64,000 bases of DNA from Paralichthys olivaceus (Eukaryota > Chordata > Actinopteri > Pleuronectiformes > Paralichthyidae): assembly GCF_024713975.1 (NCBI RefSeq), contig NC_091093.1, positions 31,783,501 through 31,847,500 of the forward strand, in the 5' to 3' direction. A program made the position numbers and the translations under genes. Numbering within the stretch: the first letter of the stretch is position 1; every line of letters starts with the position of its first letter. Shown piece after piece: positions 33,761-45,867 of this stretch. The notes beneath the pieces were generated by a model. That model did not search any database. It was not told the DNA's origin and was given only the letters and a program-made list of their open reading frames with translations.

Positions 33761-34906
33761 ACAGTCTAGTAACTTTGAGATTTTCTTTATAATATTGTTT
33801 TTACCCTGAATTAAATGTTTCATAATTCATCTCTTTGCCGGTCGGCCTGGGTTCAAGATCGAAACTCTTTTATAAGGGTTTTATGAAACTTCACTAAAAA
33901 TGAAAAATAAGACATTTACTTCCTGAACCTCAATGTTACTGTTACTATCACTACAGCTCAGACTCTGACTGCAAATGATGTCATCACCACAAGTTGGCAG
34001 CGATTGTATCTGAGCCATTTTGGCTTCATTTCTGGAGGAAGTGGAGATGTGTCGTCCATTTTTGTTTTACAATCTGTGTGACCCAAACACTGAAAGATGT
34101 TATAAGATCTGTGGAGTCAGTGATGATTGTCTGTAAGTAAGCAGTGGGTCCAGTGTTTACACCAACATACTGATCAAAGTAACGTCAAATACCTTTTTTA
34201 ATCCGTTAAACCTAAATGCTTCACACTGTGGCAGCAGAAACAAATCAACCCATTAAAACTGCTCTCCAATAATTAATTTGACGTCATTAAAACAGTGCTG
34301 TCTCTCTTTCGAGAACTGAATTAGCCTACTTTCATTACAATGATGTTTTTAGACCATCAGAGAAGTCCAGCCAATAATCAAAGTTCAATCAAAGTAAAGT
34401 ATCATTTCACATGGTGTCTCTTCAGCAGAGAAGGTGACTTTCATTTCATCACAACTTGAACCACGTCATCTTCTTCCAGGCGCTGTGAGATTAAACAGAC
34501 GTGCATGACACAGATGCCTGGGAGAAGAAACTCAATTTCCCCCCTGCAGTGCTCGCCATCTGAACAAATGAATTAAACTGCTCCGATCAGAAGTTAAATT
34601 ATGGTCTGGATCCCTGCGGGCTCAGAGGTGGCATGAGGTTAAAAGTTAGATGGAAACGCAGTCTTCACTTTTTGGTCCTGTTGTCCTCTGATCCTGCCGT
34701 AAGTGTTGAGACTGGAAAAAGCTCCAAAATGAAGAAAAGAGACTAATTTTGACACAAAACACACAGTTAATAATCACATAGTTTTCACATGCCTCTAAAG
34801 ACATAAAGAAAGTAAAGGTTTTACATACAAGCAGAAACACCAAGTCTTTGACGAGAATAAATTCACTAAACTTAACATTTCACTGAAAAACATAATTTCT
34901 GTGTCA
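33761..34906. other. Spacer downstream of C1QTNF4, nothing recognised
   Basis: No splice-bounded frame or named repeat seen. The chance ORF 34646-34843 (minus) resembles no family I know. Confidence 0.5.
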
Positions 34907-34912
34907 TTTATT
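34907..34912 (-). terminator. Possible C1QTNF4 polyadenylation signal
   Basis: Minus-strand AATAAA about 490 bp past the C1QTNF4 stop. It is plausible but not the only AT-rich hexamer here. Confidence 0.3.
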
Positions 34913-35400
34913 ATCCACTGATCATATGAATTTAATGAGTGTTGCCTACAGTTTAACAGTGAGTACAAAATTTACATGAATTAGCATTAGGCAGAAGTTT
35001 ACATTACAGTACAAGTAATTCATATTTGTCTTTAAGTTCTAGACTTAATTTTCTTTCCATAATTTGATCGTGGTGTGTTGTGGTGCTGGTACAAAGTCTA
35101 ATGAGAGTTCATGGGACACAGAGGTGAGCAGGTAATGACTGAATTTTCATTATACATATTCACATTACTGTCATTCAAGGTTCCACATTAGGTGAGATGA
35201 AGTCATATCCTGGAAACTGTCAACTGCAAATTGAGAAGCTTTTCGTTGAAGCTCTGCACTCAGTCCGAGGTCCCTGTCACTTTGTGAAGGAATTCATATG
35301 AAGAGGAATCTTCACTCTGCTTTCTGTGGGGGACACCCGCACTTTTCCATCTTGCATGAATTCCTAACACAATGTTCAGGCCCGAGCCCATGTCCTGCAG

Positions 35401-37283
35401 CTAGGGTTTCTTATCTGCAGGTGATTGGCTGGTAGTGGTGGTGGGGAAGTCTGGGTAAACCAGGAAGCCAGTGAAGGTGATGTACTTGGCATGGTTGCTA
35501 TAGGCCCCGAATCCATCTCTCTGGTGCGAGTATAGCCAGACCGTGTCCCCTGGTTTCAGCGCCAGCATCAAGCTCTGACTCTGCAGGGCTTTCTCGCCCT
35601 GGCTGTCATCGTAGATCATCGCCTGCACCTCCAGACGGTTTTTCATCAGCTTGACGGACAGCGTCTTCTGTGGCAGCTTGCCCACGTTGAAGGAGAAGTA
35701 GTACACGCCAGGAACGCGGCAGGCGAACACCCCCTCTGACATGTTGAAGTCCTCTCCAATGTTGACGAATGCTGTGTCGAAGCTAACGGGCTGGTGCTGT
35801 GGCAAGCCGACTTGGTCGACTCCCACAATGCTCTGGGTGCGCCCAACTGAGAAGGCAGATCTCTGGTCGTCCTCATCATCCTCCACCTTCCCCTCCTCCT
35901 CCTCCTCCTCCTCCTCCTCCTCCTCTCTATGTTGCAGCTCCCTCTCCTCCAGCAAACCTCTGGATCCAGACCTGTCATCTGTGGCCTGGTTACTATGCAA
36001 CAAGGGGATGCTGTCCTGCTGGGGCTGCTGGGAGTTGTAGGTGGGATGCTGTTGGTGGTGGTGCGTCTGGTAGTCATAGGTGTCCGGGTAGATGAGGTAA
36101 CCATTGAAGGTGGTGTAATGTCCGGTGTTGCTGTAGAGGGCATAGCGAGGGTCACCATGGAGACGGAGCCAGACGGTATCACTGAACTCCAGCTGCAGCA
36201 TGACGCTCTGGCTTTGCACCTGAGGATCGAAGTAGACTTTGTTACCCAAACATAATCTGATCATCAGCCCCTCATTCGGGGGAATGCGATGTGTAATCCC
36301 CTCTGTTGTGCTTTCATTTCCAACACAAGCACACTGTGATACCAGCCACACTGTTCGACCAGAGTTGGAGCTCTGTCATGGAAGAACCTTTGTTAATGTT
36401 TCATCAGAGGGAAAAAATCCATCCTGAACTGAACTCATCTGATTATTCCTCATGAAGATTGTGTAAGTGGAGAATTTATTGGGATCTATTTAAACTCTTT
36501 CTACTCATTTTTAATGGCACCACAGAGGAATCACAAGAATATCAGACAAACTGAAAAGCTTTTTTCACAAACTTTTACTTTTGGTTTTGTTTGTTTTCAA
36601 CAGGCAAAACTTTTATTTGTATCTATATTAATATAATAAAACCCTTCTAATAATCCCTCAGTATATTATTTTATCTTTTTAAATAGTTTTCATTGTAATA
36701 CTTTCGTATATATGTATGATCTTTGAGTGCCTGCTGTAGGAAACGTGCTTCATAAATAAATCAACTTGGTTTTGGTCTTTTAGTGAGTTATGTTTACAAT
36801 CAGTAAAATATAACTGAATTCATTCATGACCTGACTTCTGTCAAAATGAGATGATCCTTGTGAATGACTCAGTTTGAGGTTTCATGATTTGAACAGTGAA
36901 TATTTTCTGTGGAGACAAACTCGTACCTTCCTTTCCTCCCCGGCGTTCTCCTCATAGACGATAGCCTGCACCTCGTTTCTGTTTTTCATCAGCATCACTG
37001 ACAGGTCTTTGTGTGGAAACTTCCCCACCGTGAAGGAGAAGTAATATGCCCCAGGGATACGACAGTGAAACACGCCGGCCTTTGGGTCAAAGTCTCCGCC
37101 GATGTTGACATACACAGTGTCAAAGGTCACCGTCATCTTAGGTCCGCCTTCCATGCTGTTGGTGCGCGCAACCGAGAAAGCCGAACGTATTTCCACATCG
37201 TCCAGGAGACGGGCAAAACACCACACGCTGGCCGCATGGCTGAGGCACAGCAGGACAATCAGCGCGCTTCCCGAGAGCAGCAT
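35401..37283 (-). CDS. c1qtnf4: C1QTNF4 / CTRP4, secreted protein with two C1q domains
   Basis: Exon A 37283-36927 (119 codons) and exon B 36219-35401 join in phase to 391 aa; human CTRP4 has 329. It is a secreted adipokine/neuro-hormone-like C1q/TNF protein, unusual in having two globular C1q domains and no collagen stalk. Residues 1 to about 22 are a signal peptide ([15 protein letters not shown]). Domain 1 (about 33-165: [11 protein letters not shown]... YVNIGGDFD... NGYLIYPD) is followed by a long hydrophilic linker (166-238) with HHHQQH and an 11-Glu run. Domain 2 (about 239-376: [11 protein letters not shown]... [10 protein letters not shown]) comes last. The donor is GTACGA at 36926-36921 and the acceptor CAG at 36222-36220. 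The frame stays open upstream of that acceptor, but the homology resumes exactly at VQSQSVMLQ. An acceptor (CTACAG) 5 bases before the ATG shows a separate 5' UTR exon. Confidence 0.95.
35893..35925. repeat. (CTC)11 coding for poly-Glu in C1QTNF4 linker
   Basis: Eleven uninterrupted CTC triplets on the plus strand, read as GAG on the coding strand. This is a length-variable coding microsatellite between the two C1q domains. Confidence 0.9.
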
Positions 37284-37288
37284 TGTAT

Positions 37289-37611
37289 CTGTAGAAAGAT
37301 TAGAAAATTAGAAAGAACTTTATTATACAATTTTTCAAATTTTAAGATTTTTTTTTAAACTGGCTGCACTTTTGAGTGTGAGATGACAGAGTGAACCACA
37401 AAGCTCCGGTTCTTTTTGAAGAATATTGTAAAGCAGAGAGGAATTTATATGCAGATGTGTATGTATATATATATATATACATGAAGTTGCACCATGTTTA
37501 AATCAGACTGATATTTATTTCATCATTAAAATCAATTAAGACATTTTCCAGGAAACAAGCACTTTCTGTACATAAGGTAACATTTTAAATAACAGTGCTC
37601 TCTACCAAAAC
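37289..37611. other. C1QTNF4 upstream intron, left end
   Basis: Begins at the acceptor preceding the C1QTNF4 start exon. Contains a (TA)n run at 37468-37480 and otherwise nothing recognised. Confidence 0.5.
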
Positions 37612-37830
37612 TCAACTTCAATCAATCAATCAATCCTTTGCCCCTAACTCTCAACAAGAGGAAGGAAAAACTACCCCAAAAAACTTTTAACAGGGAAAAA
37701 GAACAAAGAAAGCTCAGAGAGACACGTGAGGATCTGTCTCCCAGGACGGACAAAAGTGCAATAGATGCCATATGCAATGGAGAACGTCAGAGAAAAAGTA
37801 ATTATTGTAAATAGAGTAATTCCAGCACTG
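37612..37830 (-). repeat. Fish retroposon fragment, reverse orientation
   Basis: Starts (CAAT)n, then AGAGGAAGGAAAAACTACCC, TTTTAACAGGGAAAAAGAAC and CTCCCAGGACGGACAAAAGTG. These phrases occur in many fish genomes as the 3' part of a dispersed retroposon. Confidence 0.6.
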
Positions 37831-39300
37831 GTTAGAGTAAACAGTTTTTAGCATGATGGACGGTTAATGAATTGAGGAATTATTGTCAGTAGTGGTCGAG
37901 TATCTGAGGAGACATATTGTATATCAAGCAGTCTTGTCGTAATCATAGTCCACGATCAGCAAAGCTGTTTTTCTGAGCTCATGAAAAGTTGAGACTTTTT
38001 AGAGAAACATGCTTCTCTCATACATATGATGATCTTCTAGAATATGATGCTTTAATATAGATTAAACCACAACAATAATATATAAAGTAAACATGTAAAG
38101 AAACATCTACAGCAGTAAAATGCAACATACATATTAATGCAGCAGTAATTCATATTAAAACTAGATGTGATAGTAAAACCTTTTACTGCACTATACGAAA
38201 TTTTACTTTTCATACTTTCAGTACATTTGGCTGATTATATGTATGCATACTTTTACTTAAGTGGGGTTATTAGTGCAGTACTTACCATTGTAGTGGAGTA
38301 TTTTTAATGTTTGGAATTAATTTACTTTGTCCATTACTGTGTGTTTATAGTTTAATATATATGTATGAGTATAAACCACAAGTGATGGTTTTTGACTGAA
38401 TACTTGTCCCACTGCAGCAGCAGGAGGAACACATGCTGCAGTACCAGCCAACTTTTCTTCATGAATTAAATCATACTGTTCTTAATAAATTGTAAAATTA
38501 AAAAAAGACAAAGCAGCTTTCACTGAGAAACAATGTTTTTCTACTGCAGTTTGAACGAATCATGTTGATAGACTATCCTACTCAGAGAGCCTGATGCTCC
38601 AGGTTCAAACAACGAGTGGACACATCAGACAACCCTCTTCCATAATGAGCCCCCATGGGAGTTAACACAGAGCTGAGCACAACAGAGGAGCAGGATCCGT
38701 GCAAGTGCAAAGAAGTATTCTACTAAACATTTTAAAACATTTTGATTAACAGACGTTTTTCACAGCAGCATGAGGTAGGGAAACACATGTTATTTTAATC
38801 ACAGTGATGAATGTGATGGAGAAAATGATATAAAATGAGAAATGAATTTGAATTTTGAAATGTGTGGAGGTAGCTCATCAGAGCACCTCCAGCTGAACCA
38901 GTGAGAGTTAATTGGCACAGCTGAGTCAAGTTGACCAATTACTGTGCCTGGATTAAATGGCAGCAGATAAGAGAAACTCATGATGGAAGAAAAATATGTG
39001 AGATTGAGAGAGAGACATGTGGACAGAGCTGAGCTGCCAAGATGCAATTTATGTTTAGTGTTTGAATTTATGTTGCTTTTTAACAATAAAAAACATGTCA
39101 AAAAGGGAACAGTTTGTCTCTGGCTGCTGTTGGGAGACCCCAGTTGCAAATGTTTGTCAAACCTGGTTTCTGTCATTTAAGGTAAATCCTGTCACACTGA
39201 TGTTCCACCCTTGTGATGGCTGTGAGTGTAATAATAAAACCGTACAGGCTTGGAGTGCATGAACTGACTTAAAGAAACCGCCCATACAGGAGTCTTAAAT
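37831..39300. other. Non-coding stretch, no gene seen
   Basis: AT-rich. 39150-39205 shares text with the PRC1 3' region (GTTTCTGTCATTTAAGGTAA). The ORF on the minus strand at 38799-39176 shows no recognisable domain and lacks splice context. Confidence 0.5.
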
Positions 39301-39319
39301 AAGGAAAGCTAACACACAC

Positions 39320-39560
39320 AGAGTGAGGGCGGGACAGTTTCATTTCTCATAACCCTGACATTTTATTGGATGGAGAATTGTGACAGACATTTTGCTCAAA
39401 AAATCAAAACAAAAAAGAGAAAATCAGAGAGCAGACAATTCACATGCACAGAAATAGTGTGAGTAGAAGAGCTGAAGCTGAGAGCAGGAAATCTGTCTAA
39501 GCAACAAAATGTTTGAGTGCAAGCGAATAGTTTGGGCACTGAAAGAACACACTCTGGAAT
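39320..39560. repeat. Local dispersed repeat, copy 1
   Basis: GAGGGCGGGACAGTTTCATTTCTC...TTTTATTGGATGGAGAATTGTGA is similar to copy 2 at 40690-40850 (GAGGGCAGGACAATTTCATT...TCTATTGGTTGGAGAATTTTAA). Downstream text (GTGTGAG...AGCTGAAGCTGAGAGCAGG against AGCTCGAGGAGAAGCTGGAGCGCAGG) also aligns. Confidence 0.5.
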
Positions 39561-40689
39561 AAAGAGGAAAAAACACATACAGGTTTGTGATCCATATCTG
39601 TAAGATGTTGAGGACCTACTGCATATCAGGAATTATCCCTTTTACTTCATGCAACAGTCATCTCTCCCTCCAGTAAATTATTTCAGCCATCAAACACATT
39701 TTTTTTCTGTGTGACTGTGGTTATTAGTGTTTGACATCAGAGTCTGTTTAGGCTCAAACAACTGATGTGTCCTTTTAAGAAAAAGACAGCGACAGTGGCA
39801 CTGTGTCAGTTATTGGTGTGTTTTCTCAGCTGCAGAAAATCTGTCAGCTAAAAGCCTTTGTCTCTAAAATGTCAAGGATTATCAAGGATGTCAAAACCAG
39901 TTTTTTTTAAAAATTGACCTTCATGCAGTTTTGAAATTATATTGTGTTTTACAGCATCGAGGATTGTCATTTCTGACTGCCTTAAGCCACAGCCTCATTT
40001 TTGGATCATTACTGTCCAGGCTGGATCAAATTAAGCACCAACTGATGGTATCAGCTGCATCTGCTCTCTGGCTCCATCTCTCTCTCAGGTTCTCCCTCAG
40101 ATCTGTTGTGTCTAAAAATAGAGGAGAAGAAATGTTTTTGTCCCAGGAGACAGATCAGGAACAGATGATGGAGATGTGGATGAAAGGAGGAGATGGAAGG
40201 AGAAAGAAGAGGAGTTGATTATGAGAAAGAAGACAGGAACTAGTTTGGCTGCATGTGAAGGTGTGAGTGGCCTATATAACTTAGCTGTGTGGGTGGTAAT
40301 GTGTGTGTTTGTGTAGTTCTTGCTGCGTGGGTTACTGTTGGTGAGTGTTCATGTGTTGCTGTGTGTGTGTCTGTGCTGATTTAAGCTGTGTTCTGTGCAT
40401 GTGTAAGTTTAGCCATGTGTTATTTGTTTAGCATGTGTGTTGCTGTCGATGCAATTATCTGCTCTAATATGCTCATGTGTGGGTACAGTGTGTGTCAACC
40501 CGCATATTTGATGTTTTTTTTATTTGAGAACAGGACTTATTGATTTCACGTTCAGATTTTGTAAAGCTTTCACTCTGAACCCTGCACTCCAGATGCTTGT
40601 GGTATGATTTTCTCAGTTTATGCTTAATCTGTGTGCTTGCACTCAAATATTTTTTTGCTTGTACATGCAGCACAGTGCAATGGCAACAC
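39561..40689. other. Non-coding stretch, no gene seen
   Basis: Includes GT-rich, TGTGTG-type low-complexity text at 40290-40500. The 95-codon frame at 39931-40218 has no recognisable domain. Confidence 0.45.
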
Positions 40690-40850
40690 CCACGAGGGCA
40701 GGACAATTTCATTCATCAACACCACACCTGATATTCTATTGGTTGGAGAATTTTAACATTGTTGCATGAAACATTCAAGAGTGAATGTTTCATGCAAACA
40801 GATACAGTGTGAGCTCGAGGAGAAGCTGGAGCGCAGGGGATCTGTTGGGT
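40690..40850. repeat. Local dispersed repeat, copy 2
   Basis: Partner of the 39320-39560 copy, about 1.37 kb away in the same orientation. The divergence suggests an old duplication or two insertions of one family. Confidence 0.5.
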
Positions 40851-42865
40851 GTGGACATGCATGTGTGACAATGCTGTGTGTTGTGAGTGAATCTAAATCA
40901 ACACTTAAGTTTTCGCATCACTGGAGTTTTCAAGCCCCTGAAACAGACTTGGAATTGCTACTTGTCACATTTCTTTTGAAAACTCTGGGGTTGTCTGGAA
41001 GGGGATCGCCGTGGATTACCATAGTGTGATTGACAGCTAGTACTTTCCAATAGGAGCAAATGGCAGGTGAAGGTGGACATGCAGTGTCCTCAAGTTCTCA
41101 GTCAGGCTTCACCCCCCACTCCTCCAAATGTGGTTGCTTCTCAAAAACCCAAGATGGTGCAGGACAAAATATCAAACTGAGGCTTCATCAGCTTTGACTA
41201 CTAGTAGTTAACGCAACATGGATACGTTGTTGACCTCATTTTCTTGGCAGCTGTTACTTCATTTTATAATCAGGCAACTGCCCACATGCACGAACAACTA
41301 GTGACAATTCCCACATGACTGTTGATGTAATAATTGTTTTCAGGCGTATTAGACTGGATTTACAACTTGTAATGTGGATGAAGCATAAATCTATTATCCA
41401 TGCTAGACCATCTGCTCCAGGTGATAACATACAACCACTCTGAATCTCAGCGGCCCACTGAGGATTATTAGTTTAATATTACCATAGTCTGAGAACCTGT
41501 TAATACGTTTTCATATTTCCCCCTGCTGCAGCAGTGTCATCAACTGAATGTCACAGGAGTCCATTGAACCACAACCAGGTGGGTCTGAACTCATCTCCCA
41601 GCTGCTTCAAGGAAGAGAACCATTCTCTGGGGATTTGGAGTCTTCTTTTCAGACTGAGAGCTTTTACTAGCCTCATTTTCAGCAGTTGCAGGTGTTACTG
41701 TCGATCCAAGATGTACCTGCTCCAACTGTGAGCTGCATAACAGTCAAAAGTTGATGGGATCAATGAATGGAACCTTTACCTTTACCTTCCAAAACGTCCC
41801 CTCATAATTCACAACTCATTTTCAAACTGCATGTATTGGCCCTTCCCTGAGTTCATAAATGGATTTTGTTGCAGTGGTCCTGTGGCCCCTTTCCTAAAAT
41901 ATAATTGGTCAAATTATCCATCAGGGGAATTTGCCTCTACCTGGCTCCCCCAAAGTTGTTCTAGTCAAAGAACTGCTGAATGATGTACTAACAAATAATA
42001 TGTCGTAATTAACAACACTTTATACATAGTGTCAGAAAGTGGTGCAGATACAGTATTTTTAAAGCAGCTTGTGCTCCAATTTTGTTTAAACCAATAACTG
42101 TGATATCCTTTAAAAAAGTTCAAGTTTCAGACTTCAGAAACGCCATTGTTGAATTTCTAAGGGTTTTTGGTCAAGGCAAAACAAAATCACTTCTCAGAGA
42201 AGCTGTTTTATTTTCAATGTGATGCAAAGTGTAAATCCATCTCTCTTCTATGCTTCACCAAACAACCTCGCTCTTGCTCACAAGATCAAAGCTGCACAGA
42301 GAAAACTATTGTTCTGTTGGCGAGTACAAGCCACAATAACAAAGAAACACTCATCACACATATGCATGGGTACACACACACACACACACTCAAAAAGAAA
42401 TGGTTCAACATAATGGATCTACACTCACTTACTTTTTGCTTCAACCTTCGCAATCTCTGGAAATATTAGAAGCTAAAGAGACAATGTAAAGTTGATGTAT
42501 TTTCATCTTTGCTAACTAAGTTATTGTTATTAACTACTGATCAGATCGTCAGTAAACTTGATAGAAGGTTGTGGAGTGAATCATGGAAGAAGTTGTTAAA
42601 TGTTGCTGCAGATCTGGATCAAGGAGTGGATCCAGGTTTTTTTTAAATTTCTTTAATATTGTGAGATAAAAAAAATTCCACCATTTTCTTGGAGAATAAT
42701 TCAGAGATGTTGAATTAAAGACATTAGTCATGTGAATTTAAATGTGTTGGGCCTTGGTGAACACCCTGAGTTCTCTTTCAGTTTCTCTCTGCATTTTATA
42801 GGATGCAAGACTCAACCTAAAGCTTATATAGATCAAAAAATAATATGGTCTGTATTTACATAGTG
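40851..42865. other. Non-coding stretch, no gene seen
   Basis: Mixed sequence with a short (AC)n at 42374-42390. Near 42540-42660 and again at 49255-49370 the phrase AACTTGAT(A/G)GAAGG and GATCTGGATCAAGGAGTGGAT-like text recur, suggesting a dispersed repeat. Confidence 0.4.
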
Positions 42866-42965
42866 TGAGGGGGGGTTCAGTATCTTGCCCTAGGACACTG
42901 CAGCATGCAGATGGGGAAGACTGGGATTGAACTGCTCTACCCCCTCAGCCACAGCCACCTGCTAT
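42866..42965 (-). repeat. tRNA-derived SINE, reverse orientation
   Basis: The reverse complement reads GTGGCTGAGGGGGTAGAGCA...TTCAATCCCAGTCTTCCCCA... GTGTCCTAGGGCAAGATACT, the same family as the VPS33B intron copies. A second tRNA-like head, ATAGCTCACCTGGTAGAGC, lies at 43181-43200 on the plus strand. Confidence 0.7.
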
Positions 42966-44080
42966 TACTATGACCATATGATAGGAATGATATCATCATG
43001 TCACTGAATTCAGATTCAGATTCAATGACACCATTAACTTTTGCAATCGATAAAATCATGGTCCACGATCGGCTGACACCATCACAGTCCAGATCATAGT
43101 CGATGATCCACCATGATGAAAAGGACAAAGACAGACAGCTCTAACTTTAATCTTTATCAAAAAGGAAGGATTAGTCAGCATATAGCTCACCTGGTAGAGC
43201 TGCTGCCCCAACGTGGCAAGGGGATAGGGTTAGGGTGAGTCACAGTGAGTGAGTTGGGGGTTGATGAGCTTCTAACACGAAACAAAAACAAATGTCTCTG
43301 GTGAGAAAGTGCTGACACACACATCATATGACAGAAATATCTCACTCTCCCTCCTGCTACCAGGAAATTGGCTGGACCCCATCACTGTACTATACATGTT
43401 AATGTGAAGGCATTACTAAAGAAGTCAAATATAATCTATTTAACATAACATTTGATTAAAAATCCAGAACAGACAGTTGACACCTATATACACCTATAGT
43501 TCATTCTTGTTCACAACTGAACTGAAGACACTTTATTCCCACGTTTACTCGCTCTCAAAAGATCAAAAATCTTTTGAGTTCAGACAAACAGTCATTGTGC
43601 AGCTCGAGGCTACCCCCCCCCCCCCGCTCACAACAATAGGTGGCGAGAGGGGGAGGGGTGAAGGCTGCAGCATCTTCCTCTCCCGCTGTCGACTGACTGA
43701 AAGCTCCTTTGAAAAACCACAGAGTCCAAATCCTGATGAGGGAATAATCACAGCATCAGACACTTTGTCAAAAGCACCTCACTAATCTATACGAATAAGC
43801 AACAACATGACATGCTGGAGATGGAGACAAATTTTCTGCTTATTTATGATAACAATTCTCCTTCACACTGTCATATCAACAAGGATGTTACTGCATTTTA
43901 AGTAATTATTCTAGAAGTATTTTGTTATATCTCTTGAAATACTCTTCACATCAAAATGGCAATGAATAAATGAAAAACTCAACAACAAAAGTAAAATAAT
44001 TCCATCATCTGTGGAAGCTTGATGTTAATAAGCTAATCTTATATATACAAATTTTGCTTGTACCTGCGAACACTGCATCG
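42966..44080. other. Non-coding stretch, no gene seen
   Basis: Includes a poly-C tract at 43612-43625. The open frame around 43477-43785 spans it and shows no domain. Confidence 0.45.
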
Positions 44081-44084
44081 CTTA

Positions 44085-44295
44085 TGAGCAGAGCAAATGA
44101 CAGAGAGGAATTGGAGTTTGAAGTAAAATACCTTTTGTGGCCCTCAATGTTTTTAATAACAAATATTTAATGCTTGTTTCACACCACCTGGATTTCTGAA
44201 TCCAGGTTTCTGAGATATATTTACATATATATAATAAATAAATGGCTATCTTGTAAAACAAGCCCTTGTGATGTTTTATCTGGGACAAACTGCAA
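44085..44295 (+). repeat. Local direct duplication, copy 1
   Basis: AAGTAAAATACCTTTTGTGG...CCTCAATGTTTTTAATAACA...GGTTTCTGAGATATATTTAC and then CATCTGGGACAAA match copy 2 at 45240-45390 in order and orientation, with indels. Confidence 0.7.
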
Positions 44296-44509
44296 AAAGG
44301 AGACCTTAAAAAGCTCATCCAATCAGTTTATTCATTAGGTCACCTGATCACTTGACCTGCGCACACTTCATCGCTAGTGACTGAAGCGTGTGGCAGTCCA
44401 CCGTGACAACTCTGTAAAATGACATTTTTAAGCCTCCTGCATTCACTCTCCAAAACTGGATTCTGTCCATTTTTTTATACAGTGTAATGACCTCGTCACC
44501 TCTTGCCAC

Positions 44510-44695
44510 GTTCCCAGTAAGTGTTTCATGTCTTTCCCTGTGTCACTCCCCTGTTTTGCCTGAGTTCAACTTTTGATTTATTGAAGATTCCTTTGATTAC
44601 GTTTGACCTTAAAATAAAGGAAACTTTCTGTTACAAACTTTTAGTTCTGCGTTTTGGTCCAGCTGTTTACCCTTTTTCCTGACACATCTCCCCCC
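44510..44695 (+). repeat. Retroposon 3'-end fragment
   Basis: CCAGTAAGTGTTTCATGTCT, TCCCCTGTTTTGCCTGAG and GTTCTGCGTTTTGGTCCAGC parallel the right part of the 48570-49175 element, so both are copies of one family. Confidence 0.55.
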
Positions 44696-45239
44696 AAACC
44701 TGAAAATCTGCTTCTTTCAAAGGAGCTAAATGATAGAGTCCGAGTCAAAATCTTCTCAGGGCTCATTAGAAAGAGCACAAACCAGGTCAATCAATGTGAG
44801 GCAAAAACACACAGATATTAGTATTGCTCACGTCTACATGCGATTGCATTAACATGCATAGAAAAATCCTAGCAAAATGATCAATGCTTCTCTTCTGTTT
44901 CCTGTGAAAGCTCGAGGGCATGACCAAAGTTCTGACGCTGCCTCAGTTGGCGACCTACCTGCTGGGAGGGTGAAATCAAAGTATGGGCTTGCAAGGGAGG
45001 TTGAGTATGAAAGTTCACACTCAATATCAAAATGTGTACTTGGATTGAGGATGGACATCAAATTGCTTAGTCTGGTGTCCTGATTACGTCCCTTACCTGA
45101 ATGTGTAGGTGCCAGAAATCACAAAGTGACCCTGTTTTGATGGAACAAAAGTTTCTATTGTAGAAAATTTCGTTTTTCCTCAGTGATGTTTGTATTGCAG
45201 AGTTAATAAAATCGGCCATGTGTGCAGACAGAAGCCCAG
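44696..45239. other. Non-coding stretch, possible donor at 45093
   Basis: On the minus strand ACACATTCAG is followed by GTAAGGGAC (about 45097-45088), a good 5' splice site. With no supporting exon on either side I regard it as probably fortuitous. Confidence 0.3.
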
Positions 45240-45395
45240 CGGAGTCTGACAGAGAGGAACTGGGGTTTAAAGTAAAATACCTTTTGTAGCCCTCAATGTT
45301 TAATAGTAAATATTTAAGGCTTTTCTTTCACACTGCCTTGGTTTTTGAATCAAGGTTTCTGAAATATATTTACGTTTCATCTGGGACAAAGGACA
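45240..45395 (+). repeat. Local direct duplication, copy 2
   Basis: Second copy of the 44085-44295 segment, 1.15 kb away. Both are preceded by GACAGAGAGGAA. Confidence 0.7.
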
Positions 45396-45867
45396 ATTAA
45401 AATTTGGCTCTGTGTTTCCTGTGCTGACTATAATTGTCACACTTAAGCAGATTTTGAGGAGATGACTGCATGGGGATTTCATTTAGGGACCTGTTTTGCA
45501 TGTTTTCATTTCAGTTTCAGCTTTATGTTCATGTAGTGCAACTCTCTCGATACTCCAGACACAAAAAGGAACCATCAGGACACCGTCTGCCAGCCAAGAC
45601 AACCAGGGCCAGGCTGTCAGGGTCATTTCACATCTCTTTAAAAACAGAGTGAGGCTAAGAACTGCGGACAGAACAGAAAGATTAACTCTGATAAAGTAAG
45701 CTGTTTGCACACAGAGCATTTTAATAATCTCCACATTCAATTCAAGGCAGGTTTACATAGTTTGAGCAGATTAAAGAATAATCTCCATAGAATGCATAAT
45801 TTCACATCAGAGTGAAATATCTATGAACAGGTGAGATTTGGTGGAAAATGACCCAGATGTTTCTGCA

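Noticed and set aside
35646-36255. Long frames on both strands overlapping C1QTNF4 (178 aa minus, 99-108 aa plus)
   Set aside because: Shadows of the GC-rich C1QTNF4 coding exon and its triplet repeat. Only one frame shows C1q homology.
44849-45083. Overlapping frames on both strands with ordinary composition
   Set aside because: No family resemblance, no splice sites at useful positions, similar open length on both strands.
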